From: Paracoccaceae bacterium
GTDB lineage: Bacteria; Pseudomonadota; Alphaproteobacteria; Rhodobacterales; Rhodobacteraceae
Length of the DNA stretch: 64,000 nucleotides
NCBI GenBank assembly: GCA_022823605.1
Contig: JAJEHS010000001.1
Location: 248,001-312,000, forward strand
Reading direction: 5' to 3'
The translations under genes and the position numbers were made by a program. The notes beneath the pieces are model-generated. The model had not been told where the DNA came from and ran no database searches. It saw only the letters and a program-made list of their open reading frames with translations. Shown here in pieces: positions 34,909-43,466 of this stretch; the first letter of the stretch is position 1, and every line of letters begins with the position of its first letter.

Positions 34909-36516
34909 TCAAGCCTCTTCAACATACTCGATGAGACGGGGTAAATTGTCCTGAACTGGCTGTCTCAGTATATTTATCAATTGGTTGGGTTTCCTGACCC
35001 TGGCAAAAGGAATTCTGTAGGCCCTGGCAATGTGCTCGAAATCTGGTGGCGAGGGATCTACCCCAATTGGCTCGATACCCTGATTAATCATGTAGTTCTT
35101 GATTTCACCATATCCATGATTGTTAAATACCACGAAATTAACCGGAACCTTTTCATCTGCAGCTGTTCCCATTTCTGCAAGTGTAAACTGAAAGCCGCCA
35201 TCTCCTACAAGACAAACCAAAGGGGCAGAGGAATCTGCTAGGGATGCACCAATGGCTGCTGGAACCGAATACCCAAGTGCACCATAACCTGTTGCGGCAT
35301 TGAACCAACCGGTGTTCCTGTGAATGTGACAATATAGATTGCCGGCATAAGATATTTGGTTTGAATCACCAACCAGAATGCTATCGGGAAGTTCTTTCTG
35401 AATCGCATGGATGATATTTATGTAATTCAATTCCTCCCGAGACAGGAATGATTTTACCTCTTCGATGGTCTGCTTGGCTCTTTCCCTACCTCCACTATTT
35501 CTGTTGGTTGTCGGGAGCAACTTTAAGAGTCTCATCAAAAATCCTTCGACATCCGAACAAACGGCAATATCGGCTTTCGGTCCTTTGGTTAGTTGGGTTT
35601 CGTCAATGTCCACTCTGATCAGGAACTCGAAGCTGATTTCGGGAAGTGATTTGTAAATATTGAAATCCGTCGGGCCGAATTCTGTACCCAAGGCAATGAC
35701 AAGATCAGATTCCTCCAACAAGTTTCTTGTGGATTCCAGAGATGGGCTGACAGGTACGGACAATTCACTACCCTTCCCAATCCCCCTGGCATTTATGGTG
35801 GTAATCAGTGGTGCATCCAAGCGCTCCGAAAGATTGGCAATCAAACCACCAGAACCGGTAGCACCACCACCAGCAAGTATTGATATTCTATTCGCCTTTT
35901 GACAGGCCTCGACAATTCCATCGATTTCTAACCGGCTTGATGATTCTATAATGGTTTCAGCTTCCGGTGATACCTTCCTGACACATGTCGAGATCACATC
36001 AAGGGGAATTTCAATATGAACAGGTCCGGGGCGATTTGACCTATGCCGGTTAAAAGCTTCATTCATCACCTCGGTCAGGCGTTCTGGATCATCCATTCTA
36101 TGATGATAGACAGCAAGCTTCCTTAGAAGGCCGGTTTGATCGGGTAATTCGTGGAGTCGTCCAAAATCATTCCTCCCTCGGGATTCTGGATTTACGGTTG
36201 AGATAACAACCATAGGAATGGAATCTGCTCGAGCCTGAGCCATGGGAGTCAATGCATTGGTCAATCCGGGACCAGTAATTAAAAAGCACACACCCGGCTT
36301 TCCTGAAACCCTGGCATAACCGTCAGCCATAAATCCGGCAGCCTGTTCATGTCTTGGGGTAATGTGTCGAATTGTCGAGTTTCCGAGATACCTGTACAAT
36401 TCAACGGTATGAACACCGGGAATTCCAAAAATATATTCAACCCCCTGCTCTTCCAGACAGGCAATCAGGACCTTGCCGAAGGGTGATTTCAATTGGGTAT
36501 TCGAAACTTCATTCAT
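34909..36516 (-). CDS. aruI: Thiamine-diphosphate decarboxylase, AruI-like (5-guanidino-2-oxopentanoate decarboxylase)
   Basis: 535 residues from the ATG at 36516, 11 bases after the aruH stop with AGGA upstream; a longer frame to 36561 would overlap aruH. The acetolactate-synthase-like fold is complete: GIPGVHTVELYR with the N-terminal domain Glu in PRHEQAAGFMADGYAR, the central domain, and the ThDP motif GDGGFQFTLAEMGTAADEKVPVNFVVFNN. The sequence GIPGVHTVELYRYLG is typical of AruI rather than IlvB. It decarboxylates 2-ketoarginine to 4-guanidinobutyraldehyde. Partner AruH is encoded just upstream. Confidence 0.88.
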   Translation of the reverse strand: MNEVSNTQLKSPFGKVLIACLEEQGVEYIFGIPGVHTVELYRYLGNSTIRHITPRHEQAAGFMADGYARVSGKPGVCFLITGPGLTNALTPMAQARADSIPMVVISTVNPESRGRNDFGRLHELPDQTGLLRKLAVYHHRMDDPERLTEVMNEAFNRHRSNRPGPVHIEIPLDVISTCVRKVSPEAETIIESSSRLEIDGIVEACQKANRISILAGGGATGSGGLIANLSERLDAPLITTINARGIGKGSELSVPVSPSLESTRNLLEESDLVIALGTEFGPTDFNIYKSLPEISFEFLIRVDIDETQLTKGPKADIAVCSDVEGFLMRLLKLLPTTNRNSGGRERAKQTIEEVKSFLSREELNYINIIHAIQKELPDSILVGDSNQISYAGNLYCHIHRNTGWFNAATGYGALGYSVPAAIGASLADSSAPLVCLVGDGGFQFTLAEMGTAADEKVPVNFVVFNNHGYGEIKNYMINQGIEPIGVDPSPPDFEHIARAYRIPFARVRKPNQLINILRQPVQDNLPRLIEYVEEA

Positions 36517-36527
36517 GGAGATTGGTC

Positions 36528-37694
36528 CTAGATCTGAACAAAGGATCTTATTCTGTGGCATGCCTCAACCAGTAAATCGTCTTCCACGGTCAAACTTAAC
36601 CGTACGAAGGAAGCAGCATTTTTGCCAAATGAATTCCCCGGCATCACGGCTACCTTCTCGGTTTCCAGAAGTTTCCATGCAAACTCTTCACCATCCATAC
36701 CCGTTTCGGTCACATCTATCAGTATGAACATGCCTGAACTGGGCAAAAATGGCTTTATCCTGTTGGAGGGAGCAAGGGCTTCCACGATCAATTTTGCCCG
36801 ACGGAAGTAGGATGAACCCATTCGTTCGACGAAATCACTAGTTGAATTGAGTGCAAAAGCAGTCGCATCAGCAATAAAGGGCACTCCGCCAAAAAGCATG
36901 GTTTCGGCCAGAGGCACCAAGTGGTTGCAAAATTCCTTCGGGCCCACGGCCCACCCGCTTCTGAATCCCGGAACACCATAGGTCTTGGATACCGAAGCAA
37001 CACTGATTATCCGATCGCGATAATTTTCTTCCATCAACGGAGAATAAAACTCTCCCTCATATACCAGATTTTCGTATACTTCATCTGCAAGTATCCAAAG
37101 ATCATGTTTTTCGCAAACCCGGCAGATTTCCTGTATTTCCTCCTTTGATAGAACCGATCCTGTAGGGTTGTTGGGGTTGTTGAGAAGCAGCAAGCGTGAA
37201 TCTTCCCTGATTTCCCGTTCAAGGTCTGAGGCCTGCATTCTGAACCCATGTTCCTGCTTCAACGGTACAGAAATCCTTTTGGCACCTGTAGAAGCGATTA
37301 GACCCTCATAGGTCGCGTAGTAGGGATCGCCAACCAGAATGGAATCATTTTCCTCGGTCAATCCCAAAATGGTAGTAAAAATTGCGGTCTGGGTACCGGG
37401 AAAACAAATGACATTTTCCACATCAACCTGATATCCCCTTGTTTTGGTATATTTTTTTGCAATTGCCTCAAGGGTATCCGGTTCACCACGACCATAGGAA
37501 TATTTGATTCGGCCTGAGAAGAGGGATGAAACAAGGGCATCCAGTACCTCCCTGTCAGGTGTTAAATCTGGTTCACCAATGGTCAATTCGATAACAGGTT
37601 CACCCTTAGCCCTTAACTCTCTCGTACGAAAATGAAGAGTCCATTTATCCGAACCGAGATTCATAAGCCGATCCGTAATCGGTGCAAATTTCAT
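36528..37694 (-). CDS. aruH: Arginine:pyruvate transaminase-like aminotransferase (AruH)
   Basis: 388 residues, class I/II PLP fold. Seen: INELTIGEPDLTPDREVL-type start (VIELTIGEPDLTPD), LLLNNPNNPTGSVLS, ILADEVYENLVYEGEF and the PLP Lys in SVSKTYGVPGFRSGW, then the C-terminal FVRLSLTV Arg that binds the substrate carboxylate. The pairing with aruI marks it as the arginine:pyruvate transaminase that starts the arginine transaminase pathway. By sequence alone, another amino acid could be the substrate. Confidence 0.85.
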   Translation of the reverse strand: MKFAPITDRLMNLGSDKWTLHFRTRELRAKGEPVIELTIGEPDLTPDREVLDALVSSLFSGRIKYSYGRGEPDTLEAIAKKYTKTRGYQVDVENVICFPGTQTAIFTTILGLTEENDSILVGDPYYATYEGLIASTGAKRISVPLKQEHGFRMQASDLEREIREDSRLLLLNNPNNPTGSVLSKEEIQEICRVCEKHDLWILADEVYENLVYEGEFYSPLMEENYRDRIISVASVSKTYGVPGFRSGWAVGPKEFCNHLVPLAETMLFGGVPFIADATAFALNSTSDFVERMGSSYFRRAKLIVEALAPSNRIKPFLPSSGMFILIDVTETGMDGEEFAWKLLETEKVAVMPGNSFGKNAASFVRLSLTVEDDLLVEACHRIRSFVQI

Positions 37695-37754
37695 GCTTGT
37701 CCTTTTGTTATGGCCATCTATTGATAAAAAATCCGATTTTAACCTGCAAATAGG

Positions 37755-37778
37755 TTTGGTTTATTTGACAAAACCAAA
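37755..37778. promoter_or_regulatory. Inverted repeat in the aruH/manC divergent promoter region
   Basis: Perfect 8-base arms TTTGGTTT (37755-37762) and AAACCAAA (37771-37778) with an 8-base spacer lie 61-84 bases upstream of aruH and about 110 bases upstream of manC. The whole 193-base region is very AT-rich. The spacing of half-site centres (16 bases) suits a dimeric regulator. A regulator gene is not adjacent. Confidence 0.35.
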
Positions 37779-37887
37779 TATTAGGAATTTACAAAGATTT
37801 ATTTGATATATCGTGATTTTGAACCCAAATTTTTTGTTCGAAAGCAAAAACCCATAATGTTGATAAATTCTGATTTAATAATTCGCA

Positions 37888-39330
37888 ATGACTAATTCCA
37901 ATACTCAAATCCTACCTGTCTTGCTTGCTGGAGGATGGGGAACTCGATTATGGCCTCTCTCGAGACTAAAACTGCCAAAACAATTTCTCCCCATAAGAGG
38001 AAATAGATCCCTCTTCCAGGAAACCCTTGATCATATCCCCCGGTTAAGGGAACAGGGATTTGATGTCCTCGATCCGATTGTACTGTGTCTTGATGAATAC
38101 AGGTTTTTTGTTCAGGAACAATGTCGGGAGCAGGGTACAGAACCAAGCTTGATCATTACCGAAAACACTCCCAAAAATACTTTACCTCCACTTGCGATAA
38201 CCGCATTGAATGCTATCACTATGGATAGTGATCCCTACCTGCTGATTCTTCCAATAGATGGTTATTTTGATGATCTTGATGTTTTCGTTCAAGCACTTGC
38301 CAAGGGAGTCAGCTGGGCAGGTAAAAACAGGATTGTCACTTTTGGAGTAAGGCCTGAAACCCATACCCAGGATTATGGTTATGCCCAAATGGGGCAACAG
38401 TTGGAAACTGATATCTTCAGGTTGGAACAGTTTCAAAGAAAACCGGATACCACTGGCAAGAGAGCTACCCTTGAATGGGATAAATCTCTTTGGAATCTCG
38501 GAATATACTTGATGAAACCCTCACTGTTTCTAGAAGAGTTGGAAAAAATCGACCATGAGTTCCTAACTGCCTTGCGGTTGGCATCTGGCAATGCTGTAGT
38601 CGATACACCACTCTACTGGCCGGGGTCTCCATACGAAACCTTGTCGGCCAGATCCTTTGAAAGAGGGTTTCTGGAAAAAACATCCAAAGCTGTCGTGGTC
38701 AAGGTCAGTACCAAATGGGCTGATTTGGGTACCTGGAAACGTGTCCATTCCTTATCCGATCTTGATGAGGACCATAATTCCCTGACAGGAGATGTGATTT
38801 CGGTAGGTTCATCTGGTAATATTGTCAAATCCACCAGTCGTTTGGTTGCCACTGTCGGTTTGAAGGAAACTGCAGTGATTGAGACCTCGGATGCCGTTTT
38901 GGTTTCAACCCTGGATAAGTTGGAACTTGCCAAGGGGGTAATTACCGAGCTCCAGACCAATAATCGAAATGAACTCATCGAACACAAGCGGGTATACCGA
39001 CCATGGGGTTCCTATGAAAGTATTCGGCAGGGGAAAGGCTTCCAGGTCAAATCATTGATGGTCCATCCCAAGGCAAAACTCTCGCTCCAGGCACACAGGC
39101 ACCGTTCGGAACACTGGACTGTCGTACGGGGTATTGCCAAGGTTACATGTGATGACACCATTCTTACACTAGAACCGAATCAATCAACCTATATTCCCTT
39201 GGGTGCAAGACACCGGTTGGAAAACCCGGGAAGTGCAGAACTGGAGGTAATTGAAGTGCAATGTGGAAGTTATTTGGGGGAAGATGACATTATTCGTTTC
39301 GAAGACGATTTCGGGCGTATCCGGGATTAA
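37888..39330 (+). CDS. manC: Mannose-1-phosphate guanylyltransferase / mannose-6-phosphate isomerase
   Basis: 480 residues, the bifunctional ManC/AlgA type. The N-terminal nucleotidyltransferase begins with LLAGGWGTRLWPLSRLKLPKQFLPI (Trp in the variable place of the usual AGGSGTRLWP). The C-terminal cupin domain has RPWGSYESI, LSLQAHRHRSEHWTVVRG with the metal histidines, and IPLGARHRLENPG. It makes GDP-mannose for polysaccharide synthesis and can isomerise mannose-6-phosphate. It is divergent from aruH, and no glycosyltransferase cluster follows. Confidence 0.95.
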   Translation: MTNSNTQILPVLLAGGWGTRLWPLSRLKLPKQFLPIRGNRSLFQETLDHIPRLREQGFDVLDPIVLCLDEYRFFVQEQCREQGTEPSLIITENTPKNTLPPLAITALNAITMDSDPYLLILPIDGYFDDLDVFVQALAKGVSWAGKNRIVTFGVRPETHTQDYGYAQMGQQLETDIFRLEQFQRKPDTTGKRATLEWDKSLWNLGIYLMKPSLFLEELEKIDHEFLTALRLASGNAVVDTPLYWPGSPYETLSARSFERGFLEKTSKAVVVKVSTKWADLGTWKRVHSLSDLDEDHNSLTGDVISVGSSGNIVKSTSRLVATVGLKETAVIETSDAVLVSTLDKLELAKGVITELQTNNRNELIEHKRVYRPWGSYESIRQGKGFQVKSLMVHPKAKLSLQAHRHRSEHWTVVRGIAKVTCDDTILTLEPNQSTYIPLGARHRLENPGSAELEVIEVQCGSYLGEDDIIRFEDDFGRIRD

Positions 39331-39368
39331 GATTTCCCAATCCTTCAAAATGCATGCAAGGCCAGTAT

Positions 39369-40310
39369 ATGAATTCTAATTTCCTTTCAAAGGTACCGAA
39401 TACCTTATTGGGTGGTTTCTACATAATCCCCTCAATGTTTGTCATCGGTCTTATCGATAATTTTGTCCGGTTTATTGCCCTGGAAGCCAGTGTTTGGCAA
39501 TTTCATTTTCTCAGATCAATCATTGGATGTATCGCGATAATAGTTTTTTGTATTTACAAGGGACATAGCCTTTGGCCACAGAGACCAGGAATTGTCTTCA
39601 TTCGTTCGGTATTGATTGCCTCTTCCATGATCCTGTATTTTGGTTCACTGACACTAATGCCGATTGCAGAAGCGGGAGCAGCCTTGTTCAGTGCTCCCAT
39701 TTTTATTCTTGGATTCTCGGTCCTGTTTTTCAAAACCAAAGTCGGGCTTCTTAGGATTTTATGCGTTGTGTTGGGTTCCATAGGTGTCTTGATGGTGCTT
39801 AAGCCCGATATTGGGAATTTCAGCATATTCACCATTTTCCCTTTGATGGCAGGTGCCTTTTACGCCATGGGACAAATCCTGACAAGGCACTATTGTGCTG
39901 ACGAGAAAACTTCTGTCCTGTTATTCGGTTTTTTTGCCATGATTGGCTTTTTCGGTTTTGGTGGTTCGATCTTACTTACCCTACTGGACCTTTCACCTGA
40001 AACCATAAATATAGCCCCGTTTTTTCTGTCGGGTTGGAAACCCATAACTTCCGAGTTTATTTTCTGGACCGTAATTCAAGCGTCCGGCTCTCTCCTGGCT
40101 GTAGCTGGCCTGATCAAGGGATATCAGGTAGCTGAACCCACATTTGTAACCATATTTGAATACAGTTTTTTGATATTTGCCGGTTTTTGGGGCTGGATTA
40201 TCTGGTCTCAAATTCCTGATGCGATGGGTATATTCGGCATTGCCTTGATTATCGGGGCAGGCATAGTGATTACCATCAGGTCCCTGCCCACGCAAGCAAT
40301 GAAACAATAG
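39369..40310 (+). CDS. EamA/DMT-family transporter
   Basis: 313 residues from the ATG at 39369, which has AAGG about 8 bases upstream; an in-frame start at 39354 would add five residues. Ten spans are evident, as in the two EamA repeats: repeat one covers about residues 10-145 and includes GSLTLMPIAEAGAALFSAPIFILGF; repeat two begins around IFPLMAGAFYAMGQIL and ends in AGIVITIRS. The family exports metabolites or amino acids. The substrate is unknown and the manC neighbour gives no clear hint. Confidence 0.88.
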   Translation: MNSNFLSKVPNTLLGGFYIIPSMFVIGLIDNFVRFIALEASVWQFHFLRSIIGCIAIIVFCIYKGHSLWPQRPGIVFIRSVLIASSMILYFGSLTLMPIAEAGAALFSAPIFILGFSVLFFKTKVGLLRILCVVLGSIGVLMVLKPDIGNFSIFTIFPLMAGAFYAMGQILTRHYCADEKTSVLLFGFFAMIGFFGFGGSILLTLLDLSPETINIAPFFLSGWKPITSEFIFWTVIQASGSLLAVAGLIKGYQVAEPTFVTIFEYSFLIFAGFWGWIIWSQIPDAMGIFGIALIIGAGIVITIRSLPTQAMKQ

Positions 40311-40507
40311 TTTTTGGTTCAAGACCATGAAAAAGTCTTGTTGTTCCCTCATGGCAAGTTCGAGTAATTGCCATTGCAAACATTTACCCGAACGGCAAAG
40401 GCTTTGCCTTGAAAATTAATTTACAAAATCTAGTATCAAATCTCGTCTTGTAATTTAACTGACCATTGTTTGGGATGTTTGAAATTCATTAGGAAACAGG
40501 AAAAGTG

Positions 40508-41326
40508 ATGATAAAAAATAGAGTGAAAAAGGCATTCGGCGAAAAAAGACCAGTTATTAATGCATGGTGTTCCATTGCCAATCCATTCATTTCCGAAATT
40601 CTCGCAGCCCAAGGCTATGACAGCATTACCGTTGACATGCAACATGGTGTCGTTGATTATACCGATGCTGTCAGAATGTTCCAAACCATGAGGGCAAGCA
40701 ATACAACCCCGATGGCCAGAGTTCCCTGGCTGGAACCGGGAATTATCATGAAGTCACTGGATGCTGGTGCATACGGAATCATTTGTCCCATGATAAATAA
40801 TCGTGCCCAAGCCGAAGAGCTGGTATCCTACGTCAGGTATCCCCCAAAGGGCACAAGAAGTTTTGGCCCAACCAGAGCCCTTTATGGTGCCGGTGACAAC
40901 TATTACAAGGAAGCGAATGAGAATGTTACCTGTTTTGCAATGATCGAAACTGGTGAAGCCTACTCCAATCTTCGAGAAATCGTAACCACTCCAGGACTGG
41001 ATGGTGTTTACATAGGTCCAGCTGACCTGACCCTGGGGGTTACCAATGGTAAATTGCCACCGGGTTTGGACCGTCAGGAACCGGAAATGATTGAATGCAT
41101 CAAGAATGTAATGTTTGCATGCAAGGATGAAGGTATTATTGCTGGTATCCATACCGGGTCATCCGAATATGCAATCAGGGCCATCGAATGGGGATTTGAT
41201 CTAGTAACCCTGCTTAGCGATGTAAGATTGCTTTCAGGTGCAGCCAAACAAAACATCTCCGAGGTAAAAAAGGGGTTGAACCTGATTACGAAAAGTGAAA
41301 CCGACGATCAGACCTCAAGTTATTAA
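40508..41326 (+). CDS. hpaI: HpcH/HpaI-family aldolase (candidate HpaI)
   Basis: 272 residues from the ATG at 40508, following GGAA; a GTG one codon upstream is less favoured. It is a class II pyruvate aldolase: NAWCSIANPFISEILAAQGYDSITVDMQHG, RVPWLEPGIIMKSLDAGAYGIICPM, FAMIETGEAYSNL with the metal Glu, and GVYIGPADLTLG. HpaI cleaves 4-hydroxy-2-oxoheptane-1,7-dioate to pyruvate and succinic semialdehyde. It would complete the Hpa route, but it is 24 kb from the other hpa genes, so an alternative aldol substrate in this broad family remains possible. Confidence 0.82.
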   Translation: MIKNRVKKAFGEKRPVINAWCSIANPFISEILAAQGYDSITVDMQHGVVDYTDAVRMFQTMRASNTTPMARVPWLEPGIIMKSLDAGAYGIICPMINNRAQAEELVSYVRYPPKGTRSFGPTRALYGAGDNYYKEANENVTCFAMIETGEAYSNLREIVTTPGLDGVYIGPADLTLGVTNGKLPPGLDRQEPEMIECIKNVMFACKDEGIIAGIHTGSSEYAIRAIEWGFDLVTLLSDVRLLSGAAKQNISEVKKGLNLITKSETDDQTSSY

Positions 41327-41330
41327 GTGA

Positions 41331-41765
41331 ATGGAAAAAACTGCTGGCAAGGAAATAAGCGTAAATGCCTCAGCCATCGCCCTGGAGGAAAAAGGGGTTC
41401 TTATCATTGGTCCCTCAGGATCAGGTAAAAGCACCTTAGCCATCGAAATGATATCGCTTGGAGCAACACTTGTGGCCGATGATCAAACAAATGTGATGGT
41501 AGGACCCGATGGCTTGTATCTGAGCCCGCAGAAAAGCAATGCGGGACTGATTGAATCAAGATATTTGGGGATTTTGAAACTGCCTTGGCAGGAAAATATC
41601 AAGCTATCGACCGTCATTGACCTTTCAAAAACGGAAAAAAAGCGATTGCCTCCGTTTCGTACCCATAAGTTATTAAATTACAAAATCCCCTGTATTTATG
41701 CTAAAGGCAACAGAATTATTGCCAAGGCATTATATGTATTGTTGATCGGTGAACGGAAACACTAA
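41331..41765 (+). CDS. hprK: HPr kinase/phosphorylase, short alphaproteobacterial form
   Basis: 144 residues, only the kinase domain, as in alphaproteobacteria. Walker A GPSGSGKST lies at residues 27-35. The second motif LVADDQT and GLIESRYLGILKLP follow; the latter replaces the usual ExRGxG signature, with Tyr in the first Gly place. It would phosphorylate HPr on the serine equivalent to Ser46 (seen as Ser47 in the next HPr gene). The start is 4 bases after the aldolase stop. There is no rapZ gene between this gene and the IIA, unlike many relatives. Confidence 0.9.
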   Translation: MEKTAGKEISVNASAIALEEKGVLIIGPSGSGKSTLAIEMISLGATLVADDQTNVMVGPDGLYLSPQKSNAGLIESRYLGILKLPWQENIKLSTVIDLSKTEKKRLPPFRTHKLLNYKIPCIYAKGNRIIAKALYVLLIGERKH

Positions 41766-41879
41766 AAATACCGCAATTGTTATAATCAATAACCTTGGGT
41801 AATATACCTTGAATATTATGACTGAAATGAAAAACAGATCACGACAATCCCGAAAAGTCATGATTGGGGGCAATACCAG

Positions 41880-42266
41880 GTGATAGGAATTGTTATTGTT
41901 GCAAATGGCAATTTTGCACTCGAATTGTGTGAATGTCTTGAACAGATCTTGGGCAAACAGCAAAATCTGGCAGCAATAACCATGGATGACAATATTGACA
42001 GGAATGAAAAGGAAGCCGAAATCTGTACCGCCATCTGTGAGGTGGATCAGGGAAAGGGAGTTGTTATCCTGACGGATATTTATGGCAGTTCACCCTCCAA
42101 CCTGTCAGTTTGTGCCTGTCGTAAAACTCCTGGAACAATCCTTACGGGAGTAAATCTACCGATGTTGATCAAACTAGTGAAATCAAGAAACAAGAATATT
42201 CAAGAAGCCACAAAACTTGCTTTTGAAGCTGGTCGTCAACATATCAGAATCTATGAAGAAAGGTAA
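41880..42266 (+). CDS. Mannose-type PTS IIA protein with Asn at the phosphorylation site
   Basis: 128 residues from a GTG at 41880; no ATG is available in frame (a stop lies upstream at 41823). Family features are strong: GKQQNLAAI, GVVILTDIYGSSPSNLSV and the GVNLPMLIKLV block. The active-site histidine, in the VTHG motif near residue 9, is Asn here (VIVANGNFALEL): codon AAT. Normal proteins receive phosphate from HPr on this residue. Such a change would break the phosphoryl relay at the IIA step. It lies between hprK and hpr, in the usual PTS-regulatory group. Confidence 0.9.
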   Translation: MIGIVIVANGNFALELCECLEQILGKQQNLAAITMDDNIDRNEKEAEICTAICEVDQGKGVVILTDIYGSSPSNLSVCACRKTPGTILTGVNLPMLIKLVKSRNKNIQEATKLAFEAGRQHIRIYEER

Positions 42267-42270
42267 TTGA

Positions 42271-42543
42271 ATGGTCCTAAAATGCGACCTCGAAATAATT
42301 AACGAAAAAGGCCTGCATGCAAGAGCTTCAGCCAAGTTTGTTGAAATCGTCGAGCAACATGATTCTGAGGTAGAAGTTTCCTTTGATGGTTTGACGGTGG
42401 CTGGCGACTCCATCATGGGTTTGTTGACTTTGGCTGCCTCAATGGGTTCGATAATTTCGCTGGAAATCTTTGGTGATGATGCAAAAGAGCTGAAGTTAGC
42501 GTTGGAAACTTTGGTTGCCGAAAAGTTTTATGAAGAATCATGA
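42271..42543 (+). CDS. HPr phosphocarrier protein
   Basis: 90 residues, the NPr/HPr size. The active-site His is His16 in EKGLHARASAKFV. The regulatory serine is Ser47 in VAGDSIMGLLTLAAS. So this protein has both phosphorylation sites and could take phosphate from enzyme I and from HprK. No enzyme I gene is in the window. The stop overlaps the acyltransferase start (ATGA). Confidence 0.95.
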   Translation: MVLKCDLEIINEKGLHARASAKFVEIVEQHDSEVEVSFDGLTVAGDSIMGLLTLAASMGSIISLEIFGDDAKELKLALETLVAEKFYEES

Positions 42544-43448
42544 ACAAAGTTAAGGCACCCATAGTTGTATCCGAACTGACTGGGTTTCCGGAGGGGTATG
42601 AAAAACCCTTTACCGATGATCCCGATTACCAGCCCTACAAGAGCAATCAATTATCCTATGGCAATACCTTTCCTGGCTCTTACCGGGGAGCAGTTATCAG
42701 GACCATTGAATGGCTGACTGGCAAATTGACCCTGATCAGGCTGATCAGAATATATGAAAGCACCGGTCGTTTTCCGAACCAGACCTTTTTCAGCAAAGCT
42801 CTTGAGTTGTTGCAGATTGATCTCCTTACATCCATGGAGGAGATTCAGAAGATTCCCAAGACTGGATCTGTCATCATTGTTGCGAATCATCCACACGGAT
42901 TGGTTGATGGGTTGATTCTTGCGGAAATCTGCGAGCGGATACGCAAGGATTTCAAAATTCTTACAAGGGAATTGCTCAACACCATCCCCGAGATTCAGGA
43001 TCAACTTCTACCGGTCGCATTTCCACATGTTGAAAACCATCTCAAACAAAATGTTGCCATGCGCAAGTTGGCAATGGAGCATTTGGCTGCTGGCGGTGTT
43101 ATCGTATTGTTTCCTGCCGGTCAGGTGGCTTCTGCACCCAGTTGGACAGCCCCGGCTGTTGAAGCTTCATGGAACCCCTTCACTGCAAAACTAATTCGGA
43201 AAAGCGATGCACGCATTGTACCTATTTACTTTCCCGGGGAAAACAGCCGTTGGTACCATTGGGCAAATTTGATTTCCCCGACACTCCGACAATCCCTTCT
43301 CCTTCATGAGATTGCCCACTCGATGAAGAAACCGCAAAAACCCATTATTGGTGATGTGATCGAACGTGAGGAAGTCAATAGCTTCGAGGGTAACACCGAA
43401 GAATTCATGAGTTGGTTGCGGGCCAAAACACTGGCGTTGGGAAAATAA
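42540..43448 (+). CDS. 1-acyl-glycerol-3-phosphate acyltransferase family protein
   Basis: 302 residues. The PlsC-like domain has NHPHGLVDGLILAEI (the His-Asp catalytic pair, spaced as in the HPxGxxD subfamily) and VLFPAGQVAS (second motif, FPxG). It has no obvious long membrane span, and probably sits at the inner membrane. It overlaps the HPr gene and so is probably co-expressed with the PTS genes. A role in phospholipid or ornithine-lipid synthesis is the most likely, but the acyl acceptor is not known. Confidence 0.88.
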   Translation: MNKVKAPIVVSELTGFPEGYEKPFTDDPDYQPYKSNQLSYGNTFPGSYRGAVIRTIEWLTGKLTLIRLIRIYESTGRFPNQTFFSKALELLQIDLLTSMEEIQKIPKTGSVIIVANHPHGLVDGLILAEICERIRKDFKILTRELLNTIPEIQDQLLPVAFPHVENHLKQNVAMRKLAMEHLAAGGVIVLFPAGQVASAPSWTAPAVEASWNPFTAKLIRKSDARIVPIYFPGENSRWYHWANLISPTLRQSLLLHEIAHSMKKPQKPIIGDVIEREEVNSFEGNTEEFMSWLRAKTLALGK

Positions 43449-43466
43449 GATTTTTGGTTATATGGG

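Noticed and set aside
40394-40408. Small hairpin GGCAAA-GGC-TTTGCC between the DMT and aldolase genes
   Set aside because: Six-pair stem with a three-base loop and no T-run; too weak to call a terminator.
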